Assembly: GCF_029227915.1 (NCBI RefSeq)
Contig: NC_079882.1
Span: 13,786,501 to 13,850,500, forward strand
Source of the DNA: Hydractinia symbiolongicarpus
Lineage: Eukaryota > Cnidaria > Hydrozoa > Anthoathecata > Hydractiniidae
Direction of reading: 5' to 3'
DNA: 64,000 nt
Shown: positions 20,981 to 33,700 of the stretch, piece by piece
How positions within the stretch are numbered: the first letter of the stretch is position 1
Layout: each line of letters begins with the position of its first letter
Notes under the pieces: model-generated
What the model was told of the DNA's origin: nothing
The model's input: the letters and a program-made list of their open reading frames with translations, nothing else
Database searches by the model: none
Position numbers and translations under genes: made by a program

Positions 20981-22110
20981 GAATTAAAGTGAAATTTTAA
21001 ACAACTATGACATGTAGAGCAACTTAACAGCGTCCGTTAATGGTCAATTGAATGATTGGGCATATGATCTTATATTAACTTTATTTACTGTTAAAGAAAG
21101 AACTTCATGATCCATAATTAAAATTAGGCAATAAATATTCCCAACTTTCTTTAAAATACTTTTAACAAAATGTTGTGTGCAAAACAAGTAAATTTGCAGT
21201 TAGACTTTAACTAAAACTTTACAAATTGTGAAAACAAGATGATTTACCAGATGATTATAAAGGTGTTGGATTTTTTATTCTAATTATTTTTTTGGTTCTT
21301 GGCCACGTTGGCCACAAAAAAATTCTTACCTCGCAAATTAAGATTTCGGATGTATATCAGAAATCTTATTAAAACAAGCGGTTTTTTCTTCTCCGCCCGA
21401 TAATTGCAAAAAATGACGTACGTCGTAAGCGATCTGTCGTAGTTATCATGGTGGATAATTGCGTATGATAGGAAGAATGTTTTAAAAACTCAAGCTGCAT
21501 ATTCAAGAATGTATATAATTTTTATTCGAAAATTCAAATCTCGCGTTGGTCCCGTATTATTATTATTTCGTTCTCGCAATCAATCAATAAATCAATAAAC
21601 CTATCAATCTTGCCGTGTTATTTTTTCCGACCTAAAGGTGAAAGAAATATTCTTGAATTTAAGATTTGGTTAATATACTATTAAAATTTCTTTTCATTGG
21701 TATTCAACATTAGATTCTCTATTATTTCGACTTCAGCGACTTACTTATACCCCTATCTTTTTCTAGGGGTCTGTATAGTTTCGTAAGGGTCGTGGGGCTA
21801 GATCTTTGCTTTCTTGTCAGTTTCGCCCCAAACTGACCATTAAAATGAAATTATTGCGTTGTGTTGAGAACTGAATGCAAACAATTATTGAAATACATAC
21901 TAATTGAAATAAACATACCAATTAAAACTGTATATTGTGTGCAAACACATTGACGGTATCAGATACCAAACATTTATATAGTTGTTTCAAACTTTAGCTA
22001 GCTATAATAGAACTACACAGGTGCGGATATGTTGATAACTATAAAACTAGTTCTTCAAATTGTTCCATCATATCATAGTGAATATTTCTGTGAAATATAG
22101 TTTAGTTGAT
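20981..22110. other. AT-rich stretch with no supported gene
   Basis: Only short frames occur. The run of ATCAATAAATCAATAAAC at about 21577 is low-complexity. I see no terminal repeats or coding blocks. Confidence 0.4.
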
Positions 22111-22319
22111 TTAGTCACAGTTCATTATTGAACACTTTAGAGGCTTATCATGCAGCTATCGGAACCTTTTACTGCAATGCGCACAGTATTCAAAATGTGT
22201 TCAATGATGCAAGGGACGATTATGAGATACTTCAGTTGTTGAGTAGTTTGCTTTCGTTAAACACTTTTTTTGAAACTTTCATTGCAGTTTTTCTGACATT
22301 CATTATATAGTTCAACCTT

Positions 22320-22690
22320 AATATGGCCGTTACTTTGTGACAGTGATAACGAGAGTAATCCAACATACAACTTCATCAAGTCTGTTCAAGGAAGTTTCAA
22401 CCAGGCCAATATAAAATATGAACAGTGCTGGAACTCAATGTGTAGCAAATGCATTATGGTCAACTATTTTTAAGGTCTCTTTATGGACCATTTGGGATTT
22501 GGACTACATATTAAATAATGGTGATGATAAATGATAATGATAAATCGTTGTTACCAGTGCTATTGCATTTGATGAACTACCTAACTCGGCGAACTAACAT
22601 TCTCTCAAAACAAGTTTTTGAAATTCACAAAAGGCCAAGAGGGAATAATGTTCACGACGGATGGTTTTACCACATTAATTCTATGTAATA
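22320..22690 (+). pseudogene. Worn transposon-protein fragment
   Basis: Frames near 22340-22520 read NPTYNFIKSVQGSFNQANIK, then CVANALWSTIFKVSLWTIWD and YILNNGD. A block of the form SVQG(T/S)FxQ...C..NAL...KVSLW...DLDYIL...GD occurs in transposon-derived proteins of several invertebrates as I recall them. The surrounding sequence is heavily decayed. Family not named. Confidence 0.4.
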
Positions 22691-24985
22691 AATCACACTT
22701 TCTTTGGTTCTCATAGCCAATATGGTGAAGGTTCTTTCACAGCAAATGGTAACTCACTGTTACTGAAATTTATTCATGTCAGCAGAATAAAGTTTCCCTT
22801 TACTACCAAATACAACCTGTAAAAGTTGAATTGACTGAATTGCAGTCAGCAAAGATCTCTACATCTATCCATGCAAAAAAAGGCGAGAAAAATATGTAGT
22901 GTAGTAAAATGTGTTTATTTTTCAGATCATGATGCCGTAAAGATAAGACTTACATGCAAGTGAGGATAAAATGAAGATAGCATAAAAGATGAATGAGAAA
23001 TGAGAAGACTTCGAACAAACATTGAAAATGACATGAATCTTTATTAGTGAACTTTGATGAAATTCAATAGACACGATTCGATTAATATTTTATACTAAGT
23101 CACAGTAACAGCAGTGTGTGGGGAAGAGGGGGGAGGTTTTTTTTCTACATAGTTTCCTACTAGTCAAACTTGTGTTATATAAGCATAGGGTTGTCTTTCA
23201 AGGTAGTAAGTCGATCTCACAAGTTTGGCTATGTAGTATGCTATATAAATGTATATGCGTTGATAGGAACTTTCAGATTTTTCTTGAAATTTATGATTTA
23301 TGTAGTATGTATTGGGTTTATAAAATATTCATGATTTACAATGAAAATAGGATTAGCATTTGTGTAATATATGTCAATAGCACATATCTTAATTTATAAT
23401 GTACAATTTCGTTTGATTGACAATCAAGGAACATTTTCATTGTGACTTGTTATTTTGGTTTATGTGAACGTTTTTGAGAAACACCTTTATCGTAACTTGC
23501 TATTTGTATTAAAAACTGACATTGCTCACAAAATCGCCCTGATTTGTAATTTTTGTTTCATACTAACTTTTCTAGGAAAAAAGTAATGTCTTGTAGAGTT
23601 GATATCCAAGTTTTCATTGTGTCATGTGCTTCAAGCCCTGTGGGTCTCGCTATGTGGTGTAGTTAAAATGCCATGAATAAACATCATATAGTAATAATTA
23701 GAAATATATTATAATTGATTTATGGGATTTATCCTCCCCATGCCAATCCCCTCTCAGCTCTACTAAAAAAGTGTGACCTTTTGTTCAGCCTGTATATGTT
23801 TTTGACGTTTGTAGTGTTTTTTTGTGGTTTCAGCAATTTCTTTATGTTTACTGTGTCGCGATTGTGTACGGAATTGATTGCACAATGTCAAATTTACAAT
23901 GCTATTTTTTTAATTTTTTTAATTTGTATATTGCGCACATGAATTTTTGCATGCTACAGCTCTACTTACACTTCCTGCAGTTGTTTACGTTCTTTTTCAT
24001 AAATAACTGTTCATGTGCTGCATCTGTCAATAACATTTTAGCACAATCGTCACTCTAGCATTTTTCAAAAGCATGTCGAGTATTATTTTACACAAGCTTC
24101 ACTTTAAGTAGGCTAAGTGAACCTGGCCTAATCCATCACGCCTTCTACCAATAGGGCGTGTTTATGCAGTAAAAGCTGTTTTCTACTTCGGAAAGCTTAC
24201 GACCGCTTTTCGTTTTCCACATAATTAAAAAACGGCGCGAAAATTTATATGTAAACAAAATAAGTGTTTTGAACCTTCAACACGGAATATTTGTGGCAAA
24301 TAAACAGCATGCAAGATCTTAAGACATTTGTTGCAGAATAAACAATAATTTGTTACTAGACGGCATAATAGGAGGATAAATAAATACAAGAAGTCGTTTG
24401 GCTTCGCAGAATTTACTTGGAATCGCAAATTTTTTTAGTTGTTGTCGTAATTAGGAAAAGAACAACGAGGCTGTGTTGTTGCCGAAAGTGCTGAAATTTT
24501 TTTTTTGGAAATCCAGCGATTTTTAAAGGAGAGGCAACCAAAAAACTATTTTGTGGCATCCAGAAAATAAATTTTAAGTGAGAGAAAAAAATTTATACAT
24601 TTCTAAATCCTAAAATCTACTAAAAACTACTATAATAACAAATAAATAAATTTCATAACTAAGAATCTGTATATCTTCCTAACAACATTTTTACAAAGTC
24701 TTCATGGCTGTACAGGATGAAAAAGTAGGTTTTGGATGTACTTACCAGTAAACATCAAAAATAAGATCTTTCACTTAAGATAACCAAGGATATTTTACGT
24801 ACTATAATAATAACAGCATCTTATATTATAACCTTCGTTTAAACTCTCTGAACTTAAGAAATATCTATCATGAAAAACAACAATATTTTTCCATGTTTTG
24901 GATCCCTTTTCCACAAAATACTACGAGCTTCGAACGATGAAGTTTATTATGATAATATGGTGCTAAATTTGAATAAATATACTGA
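22691..24985. other. AT-rich stretch with no supported gene
   Basis: Only short frames on both strands, with hydrophobic low-complexity translations. I saw no splice-consistent exons and no inverted or direct repeats of note. Confidence 0.4.
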
Positions 24986-25015
24986 CCGGAAACATTCAAA
25001 AACATATTCTTTCAG

Positions 25016-25233
25016 AAAGATTTTGCCAGGATGACTTAGAAAACTATTTTGGTAGACAACGTGCAATTGGATCTCGTCGTGACAATCCTTCTGTAAGAGA
25101 TGTTGGGTATAATGATAAAATCATCAAAGCTCAATTTTCCGTAAGACCTATTACTGGGAATGTTCAGGGAACAAACAGTAAATTTAACATCATTGATGAC
25201 ACTCCATTACCGAAAAGAAAGAAGACTCATTAA
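25016..25233 (+). CDS. C-terminal exon of a P-element/THAP9-like transposase
   Basis: After a TATTCTTTCAG acceptor the frame reads RFCQDDLENYFGRQRAIGSR, then DNPSVRDVGYN, then PITGNVQG. It ends PLPKRKKTH with TAA. The motif QDxLExFFGxQR followed by RxDNP is the C-terminal signature of P-element/THAP9-like transposases. No intact upstream catalytic exons are visible in the window. Confidence 0.65.
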
Positions 25234-25620
25234 ACCCAAAAGTTCCGGACATGAACTTAAGTGTCACAACGGCTATTTTATAGCCACAAATTTAAAGATT
25301 GGCTTTTGTTGATGATTCACTCCAGAAATGCTAATTTCACTTTTATTATGGAATTAGGCAGATTAAACCATAATACTACTCAAAGGTAAGTTTGTTTGTT
25401 TTTACAATTCTTTTTTCTACAAAGTTTAGTGTTGGTGGAATTTAATAATATTTACTATTTGAAGCTGCAAAAAATTACTATATACTGACTTTTGGATCCA
25501 CAGTATAACAAACACTATTAAAGTTTGACAAAATAGAACAGTTTTTCAAAGTATCTTCAACAAGATCATGACATTTCAAAGTTGTGCTGAAATGTGAAGT
25601 TTTCGATCGAAGTTTTTTTC

Positions 25621-26487
25621 CTATTCTCGAAAATCATCTTGATTTTGTTTATTCACTCTCCACAATCCACCTCTGTCCCGTATATTGATCAATGTCTGCG
25701 AATTGTCACAGTCAACTTTGCACGCCTGTAAAATTAAAATAGCCTGCTTGTTGTAATCAGTACACTTCTTTGAGAAACAGAATTTTGTGTGAAGCTTATG
25801 TACAATAAATCCAGCTATATATTGCAAACTTTTCAGCTCATCTTCAGTAATCGCCAAAATCTTATCAGGAAGAGACGCCATAACTTTATCGGTTTCTGAG
25901 AGATGAATTAAAATGTGATTAGCAACTTCAGTTAATAAAATGCTGCTTAAAGTCACATCTTCAAACTTTAAGGGTAGAAGATTATCCCCTAGTAAGCCAT
26001 AAAAATGAGAATAAAAATCCTCAGCATCACCATGAAAACTTTCAATCATGGGCTTTATTTTGTTCCAAAGTTCATCGGCTTCATCAGTTGAAAATTTAAA
26101 TTTATCCTCTGAAAACATACATCTTGCTGATTCAGGTAAACATCACCAAAACATATCTCAGCACTTTTTCTCACTATTAATTTTAATGTTAATGGATGTA
26201 GCTTCTTTAGAATTTTTTCTTCTTTTGACAATTTTGGCACGGACAGAAAAGGGCTAGCATCTGGCATTTCTGACAAGGCATGCTTAACATCACAATGTCT
26301 GGTTAGACCACGTTGTGCAAACTTTATCGCAATTTTGGCAACGGTAAACCTCATCTGTCTTGCAGCTTTCAACTTCTGTTACAACAGCATCTAATTCTGT
26401 GTTAAAATAAACATTATCTTCCAAAAAACCACCATCAATTAACTCAAATAGATCATCAAGATCATCTCCAGCCAAGTAATCCTTCAT
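25621..26487 (-). pseudogene. C2H2-finger transposon-associated protein (frameshifted)
   Basis: ATG at 26487 opens MKDYLAGDDLDDLFELIDGG. A C2H2 finger follows, split by a frameshift near 26310 (YRCQNCDKVC, then RGLTRHCDVKH). After another shift near 26110 the frame runs to 25621 and ends with KDRGGLWRVN-type residues (IRDRGGLWRVNKQNQDDF). Proteins with a single C2H2 finger and this GGLW tail are repetitive in cnidarian genomes as I recall. It converges on the P-like transposase exon 390 bp away, so the two may belong to one element. Confidence 0.55.
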
Positions 26488-27150
26488 CTATCTCTATCTA
26501 TAGGTTGCGCAAACAATGTCGTGGTCGTTGCCTCTAGACTATCTTTTTTTCTTATGACTATGCTGAGAATAATCTCACACTATATGACATATTAAAATGC
26601 CATACTTATTATCTCTGCTGATGGCGGAAATCTTCAAGCCATCTTGTTTCTGCAATGACATTCATCGTATTCTTTTCGTACATATAACTTTTTCGGTGTA
26701 GTTTGATCCTAAAAATATAAGAAAATTTTTTTCGTCATTTTTTAGAAAAATGTAAGCTATAGGCAAGAAGTAATTATTTATATACTTCACCTTGTTATTT
26801 TCTTTCTTCATTCTGCATTAAATTTTTGGGATTGCCAATTTAAAAATAAGCACTCACTTACACCGAAGAGTACACAAAAGCTACTATTTCTCATTAAATT
26901 ACTCTAATCTACTCTAAATAGATCTACTATCATCTACCTAATCACAACACCTACATTGGCAAAATATTTTTAGCTAGTGCTGAGCTTGCCACATAGTGTA
27001 TATATATGACGTAAATATTTGCAAAACTACAGCAATATCAAACTATTATTTTTTCAGTAAATTTTCAGAATGAAACAACTGCCTCTCCTTTTCATTTTAT
27101 TTTCCATCCAAGTTTCTTTTCCCATGTGCGCGCCAGACACTCAACCAGAC
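26488..27150. other. Spacer without a recognised gene
   Basis: AT-rich sequence between the C2H2-type transposon gene and the TIR of the next element. No coding block was recognised. Confidence 0.4.
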
Positions 27151-27626
27151 TAGTCAGGGCGCTGAGTTCTGAAAAATAAACGAGTTCATGCAAATTCGCC
27201 AAATGATACATAAATACTTAGTATAACCGATTTTACTTACTGGCCTTCTTAATTCTACTTGCATATATTCCAAAAACAAAAAAATTAAACATGTATGAAC
27301 GGTGTTTTTCTTCACCGCCATATTTTTATGAAATCGAATGTTGCAAGACATTCTTTTATTTCCGATCGAATTATTTAACGGGGGTCAATGTAAAATGAAT
27401 TCATTAACAATACATTTTATTACCTGTTGTTATCAATTTTTAATATTTCATTCCTTTTTTAAAATATATAATGCTTTTGTAAAAGGAGATAGTTTGGAGT
27501 TTTGTTCTTTCGAAACTAAATATGTTACATTTGAACAAACAACACAAACCCCGTGTTCTTATTCGTGAGCTAAATGTGGTAACGCGGGAGTTTCAACAGC
27601 AGAAGGAGGGATAAAAAACAGGTTGC

Positions 27627-29581
27627 AATGAATGTGCGAAAGAAAATTTATCGAAAGTGAGCTCAAAGAAACCGGTGAAACTCGTTCTTTCTCCAGCCAA
27701 AAAAAGTAAGCAAGAAGTGAAATGTATTATACACAACAACAATTACGAGAAAGAAACAAAGTTAAGAGCTTTCACAGAATAATCAGCCGAAAAAGTGGAA
27801 ATAGCAAGGTAAGTTCGATTATATTGTTTTATTTTTTAATTTATAGTTTTTATGACTTTTTTCTAACAGCGCTATACTTCCATTTTTCATAGTGAAATTC
27901 GAAACGATTAAAATGTCACTGATTTAGTGAGCGGCGATCTTTCCGAATTTAGTCAAATGAAATTTCCTTCATGATCGAATGAAAAAACAACGTCTCAAAA
28001 CGTTTAAGGACGTTGCAGTAAGGTGTAAGGTAAAAGAGAAGAACATTACGATCGCTGCAGAACAAAGTGTGTTTGCAAAGTTGACAAAACCGCAATAATA
28101 TTTCGATGAAGGAAGTCTTGAGTTACCCTGTGAGTCCAATCCCTTGGGCTCTTGCTCTTCCAGATGAGAGACTTGTGAAAACAGTCAAGTCTAAGTTGTT
28201 GGCGAGGATAGAAGACGGTATTGATCCAGAAGAATCCTTACCCACGAATTGTTGTACGATTTTTGATGGAATGGTGTTGCTGCAGCAATTGGATGGTATT
28301 CCACTCCTCACATTCGGGGATATATCAGAGTTTCTTTTAAAGAGAATCTTGCGGTGTAAGGCTCAAATCATCTACTTCGTTACTGACCAGTACTTCCAGA
28401 ATTCTGTAAAAGCCTATGAGAGAAGCGGACGTACCGCGGATGGAACACTCCGAGTATGCATCGAACGAAGAGATCAAAAGAAACCATCCCAGCTGAAGAA
28501 GTACATGCGCAACGACGAAAAAAAAAAAAGAAATCACTCAGTTTTTATTAAACGACTGGTCCAATGAAATTCGATTTGTACGTCTACTGTTTGTCAAAAT
28601 TTTTCAAAATATATGTCGTCAACGGTCGTGTATGTTGTGAAAAAGAATGGTCCTCAGAAAACCACCAAGAAGAGGCAGATGCCAAGGTATTTCTCTGTTG
28701 CAACCACGCAAGCGTGACTGGCGTTGATAATGCATGCATCGTAACTGTGGACAGTGACATTGTCATATATGCTGTACACTTTGAAAATAAAATTGGAATC
28801 AACATTTATCTACAGATCGGTTTGGGTGGACGGAAACGAATCTTAAGTGTGACCAAAATTCGAGATGCTGTTGGTCCCGCAATTGCAGAGGCTCTTCCGG
28901 CTTTCCATGCTTCTGCAGGTAATGACTTAACAAGTGCATTTCACGTCATAGGGGAAGCCATACACGGCATAGGGGAAGCCATACACCTTATTGAAAGCTA
29001 ACGAAATATTCAAAATGTGTTCCAAGCTAGGTATATCTGCGACATTTGATGTTGAACTCTTTCCGCACATTGAGCAATATGTGTGCAAGTTATGTGGAGT
29101 CAGTGCAACTAACACAGATGAAGCACGCTACAAAAAGTTCTGTTCGTGTAAACCTACATCTGAGCTGCAACAGCTTCCTCCAACTCGAGATGCACTACTA
29201 AATCATTGTATAAGAGTTTCATATATCAAAGCGATAGTTCGAAATTCTTTGGTTGCAAATCCAAACCTACCAAGCCCAAATGGACATAGATGGAATTTCA
29301 ACGGTGGGAAACTAGAGATCATTTGGCTATTAAGACGACCTGCACCAGATGCTCTATTGGGAAAGGTTTCCTTCTCTTGCTGTAAGTCATCATCTATCGC
29401 CAAAGAGACTTGTGTTTGCAGCTCATACGATTTGCCTTGCACAGATTTATGCTCCTGTAACTGTGTTGATCAAGGATCAGACAACGACGAGATAATTCTG
29501 GAAAATGATGTTGAAGTCGATAGTTCTGATGACGAAAGTGAGAATGACACAGAAGATGAAGAAACCTTATTTCCAGATTAA
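27627..29581 (+). pseudogene. Cys-rich transposon protein of a family common in cnidarians (several breaks)
   Basis: A first exon ending at a GTAAGT donor (about 27811) reads NECAKENLSKVSSKKPVKLV. The second begins near 27970, passes a TAA at about 28100, and continues SYPVSPIPWALALPDERLVK, TIFDGMVLLQQL, NHQEEADAKVFLCCNHAS, DVELFPHIEQYVCKLCG and PAPDALLGKVSFSC. It ends with a Cys-rich knot and an acidic tail. Breaks occur near 28530 (an A run) and 28980. The order of the PIPWALA, EEAD, GNDLTSAF (normally GCDTxSAF) and CxC-rich blocks is typical of a repetitive family whose biochemical role I do not know. Confidence 0.65.
28947..28986 (+). repeat. In-frame 21-bp tandem duplication
   Basis: CATAGGGGAAGCCATACAC occurs twice with a 21-bp period (28947-28965 and 28968-28986), adding seven codons (GEAIHGI-type) to the transposon gene. 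It lies right before a frame break. Confidence 0.85.
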
Positions 29582-29977
29582 CATTAATATTCTTGTTTTT
29601 TAGGTATATGTTAGAAAACAAATTAGTTAGCTTATTTCGTGTCAAAATTTTCGGTATTTTCTCATACAAAGGTTTGGTGAAAAGATTCATGCGCATTAAT
29701 ATCATAATTACGGAGCCGAAAGTAACTTCGGAGTTATTGAGTCCCATTTTGTTTTACATTTTGACAACAAATGCTCACGGCAATATGTTTTCTGTGGGGT
29801 TTTATAATTGTGGCTGTTAGCTTTTTATGCTGTGACGTTATTTTTAAAAATATGACAAGCAAGAAAATTCAAGAAGGCCAGTAAACATTTTAAATGCTAT
29901 TATATATACGATTGTGCTGTATGAATATCAGAAGTTCTCCTAAATTTCCAAAAGAAATTAACTCAGCGCCCCAACTA

Positions 29978-30486
29978 TAATGGTGGCGACCATTAATGTA
30001 ATTATTGTTTTTGGGAAATTAAGTTTGGACATATATATATAAAAATATTTAAAAAGATAAAAAAAATTTAGGGCTTCATTATTTTCTTTACACATCTAAC
30101 ACTATGTTTTTGCATTGTGTTTCACGAGCTTACAATAATGTGGTATAGCTAAGTTACGACACCTAAAAACTACTTTTAAATGACCCTTTAGGAATGTGAA
30201 ACCACAAAACAGACCGTAATCAAATTTCGTATTTTTCGTAACTTTTGTGTTCAGTATGGTAGATTAGTATGCGTGTGAGTTATTGTGGCAGGGGTTATTT
30301 TTAAAATTTCGAGTTTTTGGAACAAAATAAATAAATAACTTTGGGAAGAGTTCATTTATTATTTTTTGCAATAGTAAACATACTAGACTTATCCATAAAT
30401 TTATAAGAAGAATGGCACTTGTGGCATACTATTCAGTAAATAAACTAATGGACAAATTTTTCTCCTCTAAAAGGAATTGTGAAAGC
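29978..30486. other. Spacer without a recognised gene
   Basis: AT-rich sequence between the TIR element and the BEL/Pao insertion. Nothing supported. Confidence 0.4.
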
Positions 30487-30491
30487 AAAAG

Positions 30492-30687
30492 TGTTTTATC
30501 CACAATTATAATCAGAGGACTGTATAATAAGAATACGAGGTTTCGGGGGTATCAACCAAAGAGAACAACCTCGTTCAACAAGAAGTAAAATCTAATTAAG
30601 CTCTTCAAAAATATAAACAGAAAAATATATACAAAAGTGAGCGCACGTGTAAAGGTCACGTGTTCAAGTCACATGGTCAATTCAACA
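30492..30687 (-). repeat. BEL/Pao LTR (3' LTR in element orientation)
   Basis: 196 bp with TG...CA ends. On the minus strand it is preceded by a short polypurine run GGGGGAA (30694-30688), the likely plus-strand primer. Confidence 0.95.
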
Positions 30688-30721
30688 TTCCCCCAGTTGA
30701 CGGAGGTCAAAACTTGTCATC

Positions 30722-33700
30722 TCAAATGTTTTCAATCTCAAGATCCTTTTCATCAACAAATGTTATCTTTGATTCAGCTAACTGATCGTTTTGTGTAACT
30801 GATTGTTCATCAATAAATTGTATTGCTGGTTCTGTTGATTCATCGTTTGGAATAATACACTGTTCAAACGGTATCAATTTATTGATCGGTCGCCGTAAAT
30901 TTGATCGTCTGTCTTGATCAGTTTTGCATTGTACTATCGCTGCACGTTTTTTTCCATCTTTTCCCTTCAACGTTTCTTTTATTCGACCAATTCGCCATTG
31001 TGATCGTGGCATTCTATCATCAGCAACAACAACTACGTCGTCAACGTTTGGAATTAAACATTTATTGAAACGACTATTCTTCAATTTGTGGAATTCTCGT
31101 AATTCTGTGACGTATTCGTCACGCCATCTATTCCAAAAGTGTGTCAGTAATCGGTTTACGTTTTCTTTCCGTTTGACACTCATATCAGCCGAGAGATCTT
31201 CAGGTATTAAGTTGTTCTCATCTGCTTTCGTGTTTAATTTTCTTCCATACATAAGATGATTAGGTGTTAATGGTTCTTCATTAAGTTCTTCATATATGTA
31301 CGTTAATGGTCTGTTATTTAGTATAAATTCAATTTCAGTTAGTATCGTTAAAAGTTCGTTATACTTCAGGCGACTATTGCCCAGAACTTACTTCAGTGGT
31401 CTTTTGACTGATTTGACCAAACGTTCGAAGAATCCGCCTTGCCAAGGGGCAGACTCAATATTAAATTTCCAATTAATATTTTTACTAGCAGCAAAGTTTT
31501 GTACGTCTTCGCTAATAAAACATTTACCATTGTCAGATAAAATGAAGTTCGGTGCTCCTTTTCGAGCAATAAATCGTTTCAGAACTTCTATACATTCAGG
31601 TCCAGAAGAATTCGAAGCTAAGTCTAAATGAATAGCTCTAGTACTCGCACACGTTATAAGAACTATCCAAGCTTTATACATATCTGGTTCTTCGTTAAAA
31701 ACATTTTTTACAAATAAAGGACCAGCATAGTCGATGCCAACTACTTCAAATGACATGTTATCTTGTAATCTACTCTTCGGTAATGATGGAGGATCTGGGT
31801 AAGGATATGGTTTGTTCTCGTACCTTCGGCACTTTTGACATGTACGAATAAAATTTCTAACAACATTTCTACCAGATGGAATCCAAAATTCTCTTCTAAG
31901 TTCTGTGAGTGTTATTTTTGTGCCATAATGCTTCACAGATTCATGCACATGTCGAATGATTAATTTTGTTAGATAAGAGTCTGGTACTAACAGAATAGGA
32001 TACCTGGAGTTATATGGTACAGGAGCATTTCCTAACCGACCCCTGCACCTCAGCAAAAAATCTGTGTCTTCAAATAAATCCAGGTTCTTTTCCCAATGTT
32101 TAAATTTCTTGTGTCTTTTCACATCTTCTTGAGCATCTTTGATGATTACCAATCTTGCATGACCAATTTCTTCGGCTGATAGCCTCTTATAATTAAAATT
32201 TTTTCTATCTTCTTTCTTCTTTTTTACATTACTTATAAATCTCATCACATAAGCTGTGACGTGTACTAATTTATCAAAACTACTGTATTTTTTTATATCA
32301 ATTATGTTACGAATACCCGGTATAATTGGGAAATTCGTGTTTACACTATCCGAGACATTTTCATTGGCAGTAGAAACATCACATACAGTATCATACACTT
32401 CATCAGACACAGGAGTAGTAGAAGACATAACATTATCACAAACATTCTCAGACACAGTATCAGTAGAAATAATAGATAGATTTTCAGACACAGTAATATT
32501 TTTTAGTTCATTATTTAATGTTTGAACTTTTTCTTCTTTTCTAACTTCTTCTTTTGTCATGTCATCACTAATAAACTTATCACCAGGTTTAAGGTGTGGC
32601 CAGTGGGTTTCATGTAAAGTTAGAAACGTGGGTCCACTGAACCACAAAGAATTCAATTCAGAGGGGGAGCAACCCCTAGATACTATATCTGCAGGGTTGT
32701 CTTTCAATGGTACTAAACACCATTTGCCAGATGCAGTCAGTTTTCTAATTTCCTCTAAGCGGTTTTGAACAAAGGTTTTATAATCTTTGTTATCGTTTTT
32801 AATCCATGAATATGCAATAGTTGAATCAGTCCAATAGAAAATATTGTCAATATTATACACATTCAATAATTCCTTTTTTAAAACGTCCATTAATCTAGCT
32901 AGCACCAAAGTGCCTAAAAGTTCAATTCGTGGTATAGTGGTATTTGTTAATGGTTTAATTCTTGATTTTGAACTCAAAAGTGCAGTTTTAACTTTACCAG
33001 ACTTGTAAGTAAATCGAATGTATACACAACATCCATAAGCAATTTTAGAGCCATCAGAAAATCCATGTAATTCAATGTTTTCAAATTGATCATTTTCATC
33101 TTTATAAGCATAAAGTCTGTCAATATTTAAAGTTTCAGTGTCAAAGCTAGTACAAATTTCATTCCATCTTTGTAAAAATTCACCTTCTAAAGGTTGATCC
33201 CAGTCAAATTTTGCAACACACAAATCTTGGAACAATACTTTAATTGTCACAACAATAGGGTTAATTATCCCTAGTGGATCATAGATACTAGCTAAAAAAT
33301 GCATGATATTTCGCTTCGTAGTAGGCAATTTTATGTTCTTCAGCATGTCAGAAAAATTGAAATTAATTTCGTCAGAGAGTTTGTTCCATTCAAGTCCCAA
33401 AACTTTAATAGTGGGTTAAAATTTGATTTCAGTTTCATCCTGAGTACTATTGACGATGTTCTCAAGCATTTTGGAGTTAGAGTTAAACTTTCTCAAATTA
33501 AACCCTCCTTCACTGAGCCTCTCCTGACACTTCGTGTAAAAACACAAAGCATCAGAATCATTAACGCCACCCGCAGTCAAATCATCAACATGCAGAGATT
33601 CAAGTAACTTCTGCACAAATTGCGGATCACATTCAACATAACCGTGTAAATGAAAAATCAAAGTTGCAGACAGAAGAAATGGAGAACAAGTGGCTCCAAA

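Larger units (their letters stand above)
27151..29977 (+). mobile_element. DNA-transposon candidate bounded by 18-bp TIRs
   Basis: TAGTCAGGGCGCTGAGTT at 27151-27168 is matched in inverse orientation at 29960-29977 with two mismatches. The interval holds one plus-strand transposon gene (27627-29581). A clear target duplication was not found beyond TA. The superfamily is not assigned. Confidence 0.55.

Noticed and set aside
23118-24058. Several plus-strand frames of 75-93 codons
   Set aside because: Low-complexity hydrophobic translations with no family resemblance and no splice sites in phase.
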